A stretch of DNA of 64,000 nucleotides from Desulfococcus multivorans (GCF_001854245.1 NZ_CP015381.1:3693001-3757000), one strand, 5' to 3'; positions 52,902-62,239 are shown, numbered from the stretch's first letter. Made by a program: numbers and translations. Notes: generated by a model not told the origin, from the letters alone.

Positions 52902-54386
52902 ATGACTGAAAGCCCCCATTTGTCCCAGGAAACCGAAGAGACCGTCGACCTGACGGAGTACCTGAACGTCCTCAAGAAGTACCGCGGCCTGATCCTCCTT
53001 GTGATGATCCTGGTCGCGGCCGCGACCACCCTTTTCACGCTCCGGATGCGCCCGGTCTACGAGGCGGCCGCCACCATCGTCATCGACAACGAAAAGACGC
53101 CCCTGCCCTTTGGCAACGACATGGGCGGTTACGGGAGCTATATCTCCCAGGAGGTCATGTTCAAGACCCACAAGCAGCTTCTCACCTCTCGGCCGGTCAT
53201 CGAGAAGGTGATCCAGGATCTCCGGCTCGACCAGGTTCAGGAGGACCTCGAGATCGGCTCCATCAGGGCACTGTTATCCCGCTACAAAAAAAACCTGATG
53301 CTGCTCTTCCGGGAGGAGCGGATCCCCACCCCCGAGGAGACCCGTCTGGCCCTCATCAAAACGGTCCTCGACAAGATCACCGTGACCGAGATCCGGGACA
53401 CCCGCCTCCTCCGAATCGGAGTGCGGGACTACGATCCCGAAGCAGCGGCGCGGATGGCCAACGCCCTGGCCCAGGCCTACATCACCTTCAACCTGGCCAA
53501 CCGCCTCGAATACTCCCAGAACACCATGGCGTGGATGACGGAACAGCTTTACGACGTCCAGAAGAAGCTGGAGGACGCCGAGGCCGAGTTCCTGGCCTAC
53601 AAACAGAAGACCAGGCTCTTCTCCGTGGAAGGACGCCAGGGCATGATCACCAACAAGATGAACGAGTTCAACGACGCCTATCTCCAGACGCGCAACCAGC
53701 GGCTGGAGCTGGAAGCCAAGCTGGGCGAGCTGCGGCGCATCGGCGGCACCTCCAACCGGCGGAACATCGTCCACATCCGCTCCCTCATTGAAAACGCGGT
53801 GATCGACAACCTCTACAACCAGCTCATCGAGGCCGAGGTGGCCTATTCCCGGGCCGCCAAGATCTACAAGGGCAAGCATCCCAAGCTGACCCAGATCCAG
53901 ACCCAGATCGACAACACCCGGGCCAAGCTCAACGGCGAGATCCAGAAGGAGCTGCAGAGCATGAAGGCCCAGCAGGCCGTGCTGGCCGCCCGGGAGGAGG
54001 TCATCCAGAAGACCATCGGGGACTTCGAGAGCGAGGCCATGGAAACCAACAAGAAGGAGCTGGAGTACACCATGCTGGAACGGAGCGTCGAAACCCAGCA
54101 GCAGATGCACGACATCCTCCTGGCCAAGCTGAAGGAGACCAACATCAGCAGCAACGTGGACGTCTCCAACATCCGGATCACCGAGTCGGCCGTGGCCGTC
54201 AACAGCCCGGTCAAGCCCCAAAAGGCCCGGAACATCCTCCTCGGCGTCATCGTCGGCCTGATGGCGGGTATCGGTCTCGCCTTCCTCCGGGAATACCTCG
54301 ACCAGTCCCTGAGAACGGAGGAGGACGTCCAACGCTACCTCGGCCTCCCCGTCCTCTCCATCGTCCCCCTCGCGGGAAAGAAGTAA
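52902..54386 (+). CDS. Chain-length determinant (Wzz/GNVR) protein
   Basis: The 494-residue inner-membrane polysaccharide co-polymerase has an N-terminal cytoplasmic segment with LTEYLNVLKKYRGLILLVMI as the first membrane helix and a long periplasmic coiled coil (about residues 190-420). The second helix, PQKARNILLGVIVGLMAGIG, follows. The end, EYLDQSLRTEEDVQRYLGLP, is the classical partner site for a BY-kinase. The kinase domain is encoded separately downstream. There is a 47-bp gap to the Wza-like gene. Confidence 0.92.
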   Translation: MTESPHLSQETEETVDLTEYLNVLKKYRGLILLVMILVAAATTLFTLRMRPVYEAAATIVIDNEKTPLPFGNDMGGYGSYISQEVMFKTHKQLLTSRPVIEKVIQDLRLDQVQEDLEIGSIRALLSRYKKNLMLLFREERIPTPEETRLALIKTVLDKITVTEIRDTRLLRIGVRDYDPEAAARMANALAQAYITFNLANRLEYSQNTMAWMTEQLYDVQKKLEDAEAEFLAYKQKTRLFSVEGRQGMITNKMNEFNDAYLQTRNQRLELEAKLGELRRIGGTSNRRNIVHIRSLIENAVIDNLYNQLIEAEVAYSRAAKIYKGKHPKLTQIQTQIDNTRAKLNGEIQKELQSMKAQQAVLAAREEVIQKTIGDFESEAMETNKKELEYTMLERSVETQQQMHDILLAKLKETNISSNVDVSNIRITESAVAVNSPVKPQKARNILLGVIVGLMAGIGLAFLREYLDQSLRTEEDVQRYLGLPVLSIVPLAGKK

Positions 54387-54407
54387 TCCGGGCCAAGGCC
54401 CGGATTA
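54384..54407. other. Perfect hairpin at the stop of the Wzz-like gene
   Basis: TAATCCGGGCC (54384-54394) and GGCCCGGATTA (54397-54407) form an 11-bp perfect inverted repeat with a 2-base centre, starting with the stop codon itself. There is no U-run. It could block exonucleases or reduce read-through into the kinase gene. Confidence 0.6.
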
Positions 54408-54410
54408 CGA

Positions 54411-54545
54411 GGCTGAAGACTGAAGACTGAAGGCTGAAGGAAAAGCGGGCCCGAAAACCGGCCCCACAATCACATAAAACCCTAAAACCTTAAAACCCTA
54501 AAACCCTAAAACCTTAAAACCCTAAAACCCTAAAACCTTAACCAC
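54411..54545. repeat. R1 heptamers plus CCCTAAAA octamer array inside the EPS operon
   Basis: CTGAAGA/CTGAAGG units at 54411-54441, then about nine CCCTAAAA/CCTTAAAA octamers to 54545. It separates the Wzz-like gene from its kinase, which are expected to be cotranscribed. Confidence 0.8.
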
Positions 54546-54567
54546 TTTCAAAACAACCGATTCCCCT

Positions 54568-55821
54568 ATGCCCAAAAAAAATAACGCCAAAGACAAAAAA
54601 GAGAGATCCTACGGCCGCGTCCTTCTCAACGGCGACAACCAGAAATCCCGGTTTGCCGAGGCCTATCGGACCCTGCGGACGAACCTCCATTTCTCCTTCA
54701 TGGACCGGAACTTCAAGGCCCTGGTGGTGACCAGCGCCGGCGAGTCGGAGGGCAAGACCGTCACCGCCTACAACCTGGGGCATGCCCTGTCCCAGACCGG
54801 AAAATCGGTCCTCCTGGTGGACGCGGACCTCCGGAAGCCCCTGTTGAGCCGAATCACCCCCCTCAACGGTGACGGGCCCGCGGCCAATCCCTCGGGATTC
54901 ACCGGGCTTCTGGCCAACGCCTTCAACACACCGGTGGCCGAAGGCCGGCTGGAGGAGATCGGCATCCACGATCTCTTCAAGATCCTGGCGGTCCAACGCC
55001 GGACCGGCGTCCTCCGCGCGGAGACCCCGGAGAATACTGTCGAGGTCATCTTCTCCCAGGGCTTGCCTTCAGCCGTCACCTGGGAAAACCGCCCGGAGGA
55101 GAAGAAGCTGGCGAACGTTCTGGTCAAAAACGGCGTGCTCTCGGAGGAAAACGCCCGGATCGCTTTCCGCCAAAAGGCGGACACGGGACATAAGCTGGGG
55201 TTCATCCTCTCCCGCATGGGATTGTGCCGGGAGACCGATCTCAAGGGCACCCTCTTCATCCACCTCACCGAATCCCTGAGGGTGCTGATGGGGATGCAAT
55301 CCGGGGCCTTCACCTTCACCGACCGCCCCGCCGGCTTTTTTCAGCGGGCCCAGTTCGATATCGTCGACCTGAAGGAGGTGCTGGACCAGATGAAAAACGA
55401 CGACGAACAATACCCGTACCTCAACGGCCTCATCGACGCGAACATCCAGGCCACGCACCAACCGGGTCTTTTTCTGCTGTCGTCGGGCGTCATTCCGCCC
55501 AACCCCTCCGAGCTCCTCTCGTCGCCCCAGGTCGATTTCCTCATGACGCTCCTGACCCGAAAATTCGACACGATCATCATCGACACCCCCCCCATACTGC
55601 CGGCCACCGACGCCCTCCTCCTCGCTCCCCGGACCGACGGGGTCGTCCTGATCGTCAAGGCCGGGCACATGCGGCGCAACCTGGTTCAGAAGTGCGTGGA
55701 CCAGATCCGCCTCAGCCAGGCCAACCTCGTGGGCGTGGTGCTCAACCAGGTGGACGTCCGCAAGGAGGGCTACTACAACTACTACAACAAATACTACACC
55801 GGCTACTACGGAAAATCGTGA
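54568..55821 (+). CDS. BY-kinase with an inserted DUF4388/PATAN-like domain
   Basis: 417 residues. The kinase parts are complete: EAYRTLRTNLHF, Walker A SAGESEGKT (Lys 63), Walker A' LLVDADLRKPLL, Walker B FDTIIIDTPPILPATDA (about residue 333), and the C-terminal tyrosine cluster GYYNYYNKYYTGYYGKS (eight Tyr) for autophosphorylation. Between Walker A' and B, about residues 130-255, lies an inserted domain (IGIHDLFKILAVQRRTGVLR, then the GxV-type repeats and LFIHLTESLRVLMGMQSGAF). It matches the PATAN/DUF4388 pattern known from response-regulator-linked proteins. This placement is, to my knowledge, unusual. Partner of the Wzz-like protein upstream; overlaps the TPR gene by four bases. Confidence 0.85.
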   Translation: MPKKNNAKDKKERSYGRVLLNGDNQKSRFAEAYRTLRTNLHFSFMDRNFKALVVTSAGESEGKTVTAYNLGHALSQTGKSVLLVDADLRKPLLSRITPLNGDGPAANPSGFTGLLANAFNTPVAEGRLEEIGIHDLFKILAVQRRTGVLRAETPENTVEVIFSQGLPSAVTWENRPEEKKLANVLVKNGVLSEENARIAFRQKADTGHKLGFILSRMGLCRETDLKGTLFIHLTESLRVLMGMQSGAFTFTDRPAGFFQRAQFDIVDLKEVLDQMKNDDEQYPYLNGLIDANIQATHQPGLFLLSSGVIPPNPSELLSSPQVDFLMTLLTRKFDTIIIDTPPILPATDALLLAPRTDGVVLIVKAGHMRRNLVQKCVDQIRLSQANLVGVVLNQVDVRKEGYYNYYNKYYTGYYGKS

Positions 55822-57128
55822 ACTCAGCGGCGACACCCCCCCAACAGGGCACCCGGCTTGCCGCGGTCGCTCTCGTCATCTGCCTGGCCGTCGGCGGAAC
55901 GGCTGTTCTGGCCGCCCGCCTGACAGCCCAGTTGCACCGGCTCCGGGGGGAGCGCTTCCTGCTTTCCGAGGCCCACCCCGAGGCGGCCGCCGCCTTTGCC
56001 GCCGCGCTCGGACGCCTTTCCAGGGACGCCGATCTCCACCGGCTCCTGGGCAGGGCCCGGTTCCGGCAGGCCACCGCACCGCCGGAGGACCCCCAGGCCT
56101 CACCCGACCCCGGCCCCCTGCTGATCAAGGCCAGGGACGCCTTCCTCGAAGCGGCCCGGCTCAACCCCCTCGACGCCCAGAGCTTCTTCGGGGCCGCCGA
56201 ATGCGAAGCCCTGCTGGCCCAGGCCTTCCGCGCCGAACACCCCTACGCCCCCGACATCCCATACGACCCCCGCCCCTATTTCGAGGCGGCGGTCCGGCTT
56301 CGGCCCAACGGCATCACCTATGCCTACGCCCTGATCCGATACCTGGCCTGGCTCCCGGACCCCGAGGCCCTGAGCAGGGCAGTCCGAGACCTGGCCGCGG
56401 TCTATCCCCCCATCCACGCGCGCCTGAAAAAAGAGGCCTTCTGGTCGCAGTCTCTCCGGGAGGCGTGTTTACAGGGGCTCACGACGGCCGCGAAAAACCG
56501 GGTCCTGCCCCGGGAAACCCACGCGGCCCTGTCGACGTTCATGGCCGAAGAAGGGCGCTGGTCCGAAGCCGTGACCCACTACCAAGCAGCCATGGCCGTA
56601 GGACCGTCCCAGAACACCTCCACCCACCAGTATCATCTGGGATCCCTCCATCTCGGCGCCGGGGAGCCCGGAGCAGCCCGGGACGCCTTTCTGGAGGGGC
56701 TCCGCCAGAGCCGGGACCGGGAGCGCGATCTGAACCGGATCCTCGGGTATTACCGCCGGGAAAAGAATCCGGCCGGGTTCGTCGCGTTCTTTCGCACGGC
56801 CGCGGCCCAAACCGCCCTTCCCCCGGAGGCCGACATGATCCTCGCCCAGGCCCTGATTTCCACGGAGCGATATGACGCGGCCCGGGAGGTCCTGTCGACC
56901 CTGATCCGGCAGAAGCCCATGGCCCGGGCCTATTACTGGCTGGCCAGGACGGCCGAGGCCCAACAGGACTGGGACGCCATGGAACTGGCGGCCCAGAAAG
57001 CCACCATCCTTGAGCCCGAAAACAGCCGCTACCACGCCCTCTTCGCCCAGGTGCTGACCCGCCTCAAAAAATACGACCGCGCCAAACAGGCCCGCGCCCT
57101 GGCCAAGCACTACAGCCACCGCCCCTGA
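55818..57128 (+). CDS. Membrane-anchored TPR protein of the EPS operon
   Basis: 436 residues from the GTG at 55818, overlapping the kinase stop (GTGA). One N-terminal transmembrane helix (LAAVALVICLAVGGTAVLA) is followed by at least eight TPR-like helix pairs across the rest, for example YHLGSLHLGAGEPGAARDAF and AYYWLARTAEAQQDWDAMEL. The domain should face the periplasm. TPR proteins in polymer export systems (PelB, AlgK, PgaA-type) organise the secretion complex. No known family assignment beyond TPR. Confidence 0.78.
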   Translation: MNSAATPPQQGTRLAAVALVICLAVGGTAVLAARLTAQLHRLRGERFLLSEAHPEAAAAFAAALGRLSRDADLHRLLGRARFRQATAPPEDPQASPDPGPLLIKARDAFLEAARLNPLDAQSFFGAAECEALLAQAFRAEHPYAPDIPYDPRPYFEAAVRLRPNGITYAYALIRYLAWLPDPEALSRAVRDLAAVYPPIHARLKKEAFWSQSLREACLQGLTTAAKNRVLPRETHAALSTFMAEEGRWSEAVTHYQAAMAVGPSQNTSTHQYHLGSLHLGAGEPGAARDAFLEGLRQSRDRERDLNRILGYYRREKNPAGFVAFFRTAAAQTALPPEADMILAQALISTERYDAAREVLSTLIRQKPMARAYYWLARTAEAQQDWDAMELAAQKATILEPENSRYHALFAQVLTRLKKYDRAKQARALAKHYSHRP

Positions 57129-57175
57129 CACGGAGGACGGAGGTCGGAGGGCAGAGGTCGGAGGTCCCAACATTC

Positions 57176-57275
57176 AAAATTCAACATTCAAAATTCAACA
57201 TTCAAAATTCAACATTCTTACCCCCTGCCCGACAACCAGCCCCTTCAGCCTTCAGCCTTCAGTCTTCAGCCTTTA
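57176..57275. repeat. AACATTCAAAATTC tandem array followed by R1 heptamers
   Basis: Three and a half copies of the 14-bp unit AACATTCAAAATTC (57176-57219), then TTCAGCC/TTCAGTC heptamers (57243-57275). A mirrored copy of the 14-bp family lies at about 45013. Confidence 0.75.
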
Positions 57276-57337
57276 ATCTAAAAAATCCTCGAAATCCCCT
57301 CCTCTTTCAGTGTATGAACAACGAGAGAGGATCGCCC

Positions 57338-59380
57338 ATGAAAACCTATCGGATTTCCGACTTGCTGGATCTGTCCGCCGTTCAAAAGATGGCGGAAGCC
57401 CATTATCGCGCTACAGGCATGCCGGTCGGCATTGTGGATGCCCTTGACGACGCGATTCTGGTCAGTACGGCCTGGCAGGATATCTGCAGCAAATTTCACC
57501 GGGTCCACCCGGAGGCGCTGAAAAAATGTCAGGCCAGCGAAAAATACATCAAAGAACATCTTGTCGAAAGCGGGGCCTGTCGGTATAAATGCCAAAACGG
57601 CCTCTGGAATATCGCTTTACCGATCTCAGTTGCGGAACGGCATCTGGCCACGCTGTTTCTGGGACAATTTTTTTACGAAGGGGAAATCGCCGAGCGGGAG
57701 ATCTTTATCCGCCAGGCTCGGGAATTCGGGTTCGACCTCGACGACTATCTTGCGGCCCTCGATCGGGTCCGGATTCTCACGAACCAGGAGGTCGACAATA
57801 TCATCGAATACAACAAGGGGCTGGTGGCCTTTATCACGGACATCGCGGAGCGGTCGCTCGCGAAGCTGGAAGCGGACGAAGCTGTTTTAAAACAGCAGTA
57901 TTTTCTTCAGAAGGCACAGGAGATCGGACAGATCGCCACCTTTGAGCTGGACCTGAAAACCTGTGAAATGACCTGGACGGACGAGCTCTACAGGATTTTC
58001 GGGCTTCCCGTGGACATGCCGATCACCTATGAGAAGATTTTAAACTGCGTCCATCCCGACGACCGGAAATATGTCGAAATCTGTCCGGATGCGCCGTTCG
58101 CGGCGGAAATTCTGAATATTGAATATCGGATAGTGGTCGACGGCAGTTTAAAATGGATCAAAAGAAAAGCCGAATTCAAGCTGGATGAAAAAGATGAGAT
58201 CACGGGCGTGATCGGCGTGGTTCAGGACATAACGGAGCGCAAGCTGACCGAGGAGGCCCTGGCGGAGAGCGGCAAGCGGCTGCGCCTGTCACTGGCCGGT
58301 TCCGGCGCGAGCTTCTGGGAATGGCGGCCTGAAAACAACTATATCTATTTTGACGATTACTGGTGGAAAATGATGGGGTATGCTCCCGGCAATCGGATTT
58401 TTAATTTCGAGGTCTTGAAAAAAAGCGTTCATCCCGACAGCAAACCGCTTTTTAAAAAAACGCTCCAGAAGTATATCGAAGGCAGCATCCCGCGATATGA
58501 AATGGAATACCGGATCAAAACCCCGGCCGGTGAATGGAAATGGATCTGGGTTGCCGGTGAATGCATGGAATGGGATAAAAACAAAAGGCCGCTTCGGTTT
58601 ATCGGCATCCAAAGGGACATCACGCCAAAAAAGCAGGCCGAGGAAGAAATCCGCAGCCTGAATGAAACACTCGAAGAGCGCGTCGCCAGACGTACGGCGG
58701 AGCTCGAGGAACGCCGGCGCCAGATCCAGCGGCTTGCGCTGGAACTGAGCGAGGTTGAAAATCGGGAACGGCAGCACATCGCAACCATTCTGCACGACGA
58801 TTTCCAGCAGGAGTTGGCCTACATCAAGATTGAAGTCAGCCTCATGGCCAGAGACAACGCCGACAGAAAAGTGGGCCAAAAGCTGAGCTACCTGGAAAGC
58901 CTCATCGGGGAATGCATTGAAAAGTCGCGCAATCTCTCCTATGAACTCAACCCGCCGGGCCTGAGGCGCGGGGGATTGCCGATGGCCCTGGAAATTCTCG
59001 GCCAGGATATGGAGGATAATTACGGCCTCAAGGTCAGGGTCCGAACCCGGGACGGCCTCGAACCCATTTCACTGACCCATGCCTCTGTCCTGCACCGCTC
59101 CGCCAGAGAGCTGCTTTTCAATGTGGTCAAACATGCCGGGACAACGTCGGCGTTCATGGATGTCGGATGCCGGAACGGAATGATTTATATCCGGGTAAAG
59201 GATTTCGGCAGGGGATTTGACTATGATGCCGTCAGATCCAGAGAGGGGCGGGGCGTGGGTTTCGGTCTGTATCAACTTACGGAGCGCATCACTTTTCTGG
59301 GAGGAACCGTGAATATCCGGACCGGTCCGGGAAAAGGGTGCTGCGTTGTGCTGAAGGTACCCAGAGATGGAAATGTTTAA
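57338..59380 (+). CDS. PocR-PAS-PAS histidine kinase (NarL-type)
   Basis: 680 residues, no membrane span. Residues about 5-165 are a PocR sensory domain (SAVQKMAEAHYRATGMPVGI, CRYKCQNGLWNIALPI), known for ligand or metal sensing. Two PAS domains lie at about 205-300 and 315-430. A coiled coil follows, then a HisKA_3 dimerisation domain with phospho-accepting His 486 (IATILHDDFQQEL) and an HATPase domain (FNVVKHAGTTSAFM, FGLYQLTERITFLGG). Start chosen at 57338 after GAGAGGA; an ATG at 57314 has no site. No response regulator is adjacent. The gene is AT-richer than its neighbours and overlaps the next by 14 bp. Confidence 0.88.
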   Translation: MKTYRISDLLDLSAVQKMAEAHYRATGMPVGIVDALDDAILVSTAWQDICSKFHRVHPEALKKCQASEKYIKEHLVESGACRYKCQNGLWNIALPISVAERHLATLFLGQFFYEGEIAEREIFIRQAREFGFDLDDYLAALDRVRILTNQEVDNIIEYNKGLVAFITDIAERSLAKLEADEAVLKQQYFLQKAQEIGQIATFELDLKTCEMTWTDELYRIFGLPVDMPITYEKILNCVHPDDRKYVEICPDAPFAAEILNIEYRIVVDGSLKWIKRKAEFKLDEKDEITGVIGVVQDITERKLTEEALAESGKRLRLSLAGSGASFWEWRPENNYIYFDDYWWKMMGYAPGNRIFNFEVLKKSVHPDSKPLFKKTLQKYIEGSIPRYEMEYRIKTPAGEWKWIWVAGECMEWDKNKRPLRFIGIQRDITPKKQAEEEIRSLNETLEERVARRTAELEERRRQIQRLALELSEVENRERQHIATILHDDFQQELAYIKIEVSLMARDNADRKVGQKLSYLESLIGECIEKSRNLSYELNPPGLRRGGLPMALEILGQDMEDNYGLKVRVRTRDGLEPISLTHASVLHRSARELLFNVVKHAGTTSAFMDVGCRNGMIYIRVKDFGRGFDYDAVRSREGRGVGFGLYQLTERITFLGGTVNIRTGPGKGCCVVLKVPRDGNV

Positions 59381-60731
59381 ATTCGACAGGCCGGTGATCC
59401 GCGCCCTCCTCTTCGTCCTGCTCGTCTTCACCCCCCTGGCCCGCGCCGGCGTGAAGCCCTGGGCCGTGACGGTGATGGAGATGATCGTTCTCGTTGCCGC
59501 GGCGCTGTGGGTGTCGGGCCGGATCCTGGATCCGATCCTGAATCCAATCATGGATCCAATCATAGATCCAATCATAGATCCAATCATAGATCCGGCCGGG
59601 GGCCGATTCAAAACCCCCCTGGACCGCCCCCTGGCCGCGGCCGTCGCCCTGGCCTTCATCTCCGCCCTCTTCTCGGAGAACCCCATTGCCGGTCTCTGGG
59701 CCGTGGCCGAGTTCATCACCTATATCGCCGTCTTCCACCTGACGGTCCACACCCTCCGCACCCGGGCCCAGGTCAAGGCCCTCGTGGGGCTCCTTGCGGG
59801 CATGGGCGCCCTGCTCTGTGTGTTCGGCCTGTTCAAACACTGGGGAATGAACCCCTTTCCCTGGTGGGACTACGCCGATATCGGCCGATACAACGTGCGG
59901 CTCTCCGCCACCTTCGGCAGCCCGGACCATTTCGCGGGCTACCTGGAGATGGTCGCGGCCCTGACCCTGGGGTATCTTTTCACCGGGGTCGGCATGGAGA
60001 GGCGGATGCTCCTGACGTCGCTCCTGGTGCTCTTCCTCGCGGCCCTCATCCTCACCCTCTCCCGGGGCGGGTGGATCGGGCTGGGCGCCGGTCTCTTTTT
60101 CATGATGGGAGTCCTGCTCACCCAGGAGCGGTTCGGAAAATACCGGTGGAGCGCCGCCGTAGGCCTGGGCGTCCTGGTCCTCATGCTCATCCTCCTCTCC
60201 TCCACCCCGGCGGTGGAGCGGGTGCTGACCCTCCGGGACGGCGAGGCGGCCCTCGGGGGCCGGCTGACGGCCTGGCAGGGCGTTCTGGCCATGATCGCCC
60301 AGAATCCGCTTCTGGGCACCGGCCCCGGCACCTTTGCCGACGCCTTCACCCAGTACCAGCCGCCGGGGCTCAGTCGTCAGTTCACCATGGCCCACAACGA
60401 CTACCTCCACTTCATCGCCGAGACGGGCCTGCCCATGGCCCTGGTCATGGCGTGGATCCTGGTCGCGGTCTACCGGACCGGCCTCGAAAAGATGCGCCAC
60501 CCCAGCCGGCTGGTCCGGGGGACCACCCTGGGGGCCCTGGCCGGCATCACCGCCATGGCGGTCCACAGCGCCGGGGACTTCAACCTCCACATCCCGGCCA
60601 ACGCCCTCCTCTTCACGGTCCTGGGGGCCGTGGTCTGCTCCCGCACCCCCTCGGCCCTGCCCGAAAGCCCGGGCTTCAGGAGCGGGGATTCGGTGTCGTC
60701 TTCCACGCCCATCCCCCTGAATCGCACATGA
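59367..60731 (+). CDS. O-antigen ligase/polymerase-like membrane protein
   Basis: 454 residues, about 11-12 transmembrane helices, a Wzy_C domain (LTLSRGGWIGLGAGLFF, ENPLLGTGPGTF-like IAQNPLLGTGPGTF, MAHNDYLHFIAETG). It polymerises or ligates lipid-linked sugar chains at the periplasmic face. The large loop and HNDYL motif fit the family. A 12-bp in-frame repeat inserts DPII units after the second helix (residues about 59-75). It starts inside the kinase gene. Confidence 0.88.
   Translation: MEMFKFDRPVIRALLFVLLVFTPLARAGVKPWAVTVMEMIVLVAAALWVSGRILDPILNPIMDPIIDPIIDPIIDPAGGRFKTPLDRPLAAAVALAFISALFSENPIAGLWAVAEFITYIAVFHLTVHTLRTRAQVKALVGLLAGMGALLCVFGLFKHWGMNPFPWWDYADIGRYNVRLSATFGSPDHFAGYLEMVAALTLGYLFTGVGMERRMLLTSLLVLFLAALILTLSRGGWIGLGAGLFFMMGVLLTQERFGKYRWSAAVGLGVLVLMLILLSSTPAVERVLTLRDGEAALGGRLTAWQGVLAMIAQNPLLGTGPGTFADAFTQYQPPGLSRQFTMAHNDYLHFIAETGLPMALVMAWILVAVYRTGLEKMRHPSRLVRGTTLGALAGITAMAVHSAGDFNLHIPANALLFTVLGAVVCSRTPSALPESPGFRSGDSVSSSTPIPLNRT
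59541..59588. repeat. In-frame 12-bp tandem repeat in the ligase gene
   Basis: Four copies of GATCCAATCATA (first copy AATCCAATCATG), plus a degenerate copy upstream. It encodes (N/D)PI(I/M) repeats. Copy number changes would add or remove four residues without frameshift. Confidence 0.85.
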
Positions 60732-60857
60732 CCGGGAGTGACATCCCCCATGGACGGATGGAACGGATTGCCGTTGATTCGCGTTCGCAATCCGTGTAAT
60801 CTGTATCATCCGCGCCGTCCGCATCGTCCGCGGATCAACCGAGAGGAAGCCATAGCC

Positions 60858-61976
60858 ATGCAATTCATCGATTTGAAAGCCCAGCAGTCCCGCATCCGCG
60901 ACCGGATCGAAGCCAACATCCGAACGGTCCTCGACCACGGGCAGTACGTTATGGGGCCGGAGATCGCCGAGCTGGAGCGGCGCCTGGCCGCGGCCGCGGG
61001 GGTCCGGCACGCCACGGCCTGCGCCTCGGGCACCGACGCCCTCCTGATGATCCTGATGGCCCGGGGCATCGGCCCGGGGGACGCCGTCTTCACCACCCCC
61101 TTCACCTTCATCGCCACCGCCGAGGTCATCCGGCTGCTGGGGGCGACCCCGGTCTTTGTGGACATCGACCCCGCCACCTTCAACATCGACCCGGACAGGC
61201 TCGACGCGGCCATATCAGGCTTCGATGCGAAGGCCGCCGGCCTCACGCCCCGGGCCGTCATCCCCGTCGATCTCTTCGGCCTGCCCGCCGACTACGACGC
61301 CGTGAACGCCGTGGCCCGAAAGCACAAGCTCTTCGTCCTGGAGGACGCGGCCCAGTCCTTCGGCGCGACCTACCGGGGCCGGAAAGCCTGCGCCCTGGGG
61401 GACGCGGCCGCCACCTCCTTCTTCCCGGCCAAGCCCCTGGGGGGATACGGCGACGGCGGCATGTGCTTCACCGACGACGACGATATGGCCGAGGCCCTGG
61501 TCTCCATCCGGGTCCACGGCATGGGCGCCGACAAGTACGACAACATCCGGATCGGCATCAACGGCCGCATGGACACCCTCCAGGCCGCCGTGCTCCTGGC
61601 CAAGTTCGAGATCTTCCCCGAGGAGCTGACCCGCCGCCGGGCCGTGGCCGACCGCTACACCGAAGCCCTCGAGGGCGTCGGGGTCCCGCGCGTGCCGGAG
61701 GACTGCCGATCAGCCTGGGCCCAGTACTCGATCCTGGCCGAAAACGCCGGGCACCGCGAGGCGATCCAGGACCGCCTCGCCGCCGCCGGCATCCCCTTCG
61801 CCGTCTACTACCCCATCCCCCTCCACCGCCAGACCGCCTTCAGAACCCTGGGCTACCGGGAGGGGGATTTCCCCGTAACCGAAGACTGCGCCGCCCGCAT
61901 CCTGAGCCTCCCCATGCATCCGTATCTGGAGCCGGGGGATCAGGAGCGGGTTATAGGGGGGGTGAATGGGGGTTAG
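60858..61976 (+). CDS. DegT/DnrJ/EryC1-family sugar aminotransferase
   Basis: The 372-residue PLP-dependent enzyme makes amino sugars from 4-keto or 3-keto nucleotide sugars. It has IDLKAQQSRIRDRIEANI (typical start), CASGTDALLMILMA, the PLP-contact VLEDAAQSFGATYRG, and the active-site lysine in FFPAKPLGGYGDGG. The ATG at 60858 is preferred because it aligns with the family. The likely substrate is UDP-linked 3-keto-glucuronic acid derivatives (WbpE-type) or similar; not determined. Confidence 0.9.
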   Translation: MQFIDLKAQQSRIRDRIEANIRTVLDHGQYVMGPEIAELERRLAAAAGVRHATACASGTDALLMILMARGIGPGDAVFTTPFTFIATAEVIRLLGATPVFVDIDPATFNIDPDRLDAAISGFDAKAAGLTPRAVIPVDLFGLPADYDAVNAVARKHKLFVLEDAAQSFGATYRGRKACALGDAAATSFFPAKPLGGYGDGGMCFTDDDDMAEALVSIRVHGMGADKYDNIRIGINGRMDTLQAAVLLAKFEIFPEELTRRRAVADRYTEALEGVGVPRVPEDCRSAWAQYSILAENAGHREAIQDRLAAAGIPFAVYYPIPLHRQTAFRTLGYREGDFPVTEDCAARILSLPMHPYLEPGDQERVIGGVNGG

Positions 61977-62005
61977 GGTGTTAAGGTGTTATGGTTTTAG
62001 GTGAT
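61972..62005. repeat. 8-bp-period array at the break-point of a truncated gene
   Basis: TTAGGGTG, TTAAGGTG, TTATGGTT, TTAGGTGA, TTATGGGG in one register, beginning at the DegT stop and ending at the truncated MntA-like fragment. Confidence 0.7.
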
Positions 62006-62020
62006 TATGGGGTCATCGGC

Positions 62021-62239
62021 ATGCTGACCGACGCTTTGAAAAGCGACCGCGTCGACCTGGTGATCCTGAACACGGCTCCGCTGCCGCTGCAAATTCGCGT
62101 CCTGAAAAAGAACCGGCTCCTTGTCGACAACGCACCATACATCCGGCATGCATTTGAATCCAGGACCATTGCCGTGTATATCGACTTCGCGCGATTCGAA
62201 GCCCGGCTTCTCGAAAGACGATTTTCCCTGAACCCTTGA
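62021..62239 (+). pseudogene. C-terminal fragment of an MntA-type nucleotidyltransferase antitoxin
   Basis: About 72 residues. SDRVDLVILNTAPLPLQIRV and FESRTIAVYIDFARFEARLL match the C-terminal half of MNT-domain antitoxins of the MntA/HepT system. The N-terminal catalytic half (GS...D-x-D) is missing and replaced upstream by an octamer array. It is likely nonfunctional. Confidence 0.6.

Noticed and set aside
62021-62239. Complete small protein gene
   Set aside because: It aligns only with the C-terminal half of MNT-domain antitoxins and starts within repeat-derived sequence.
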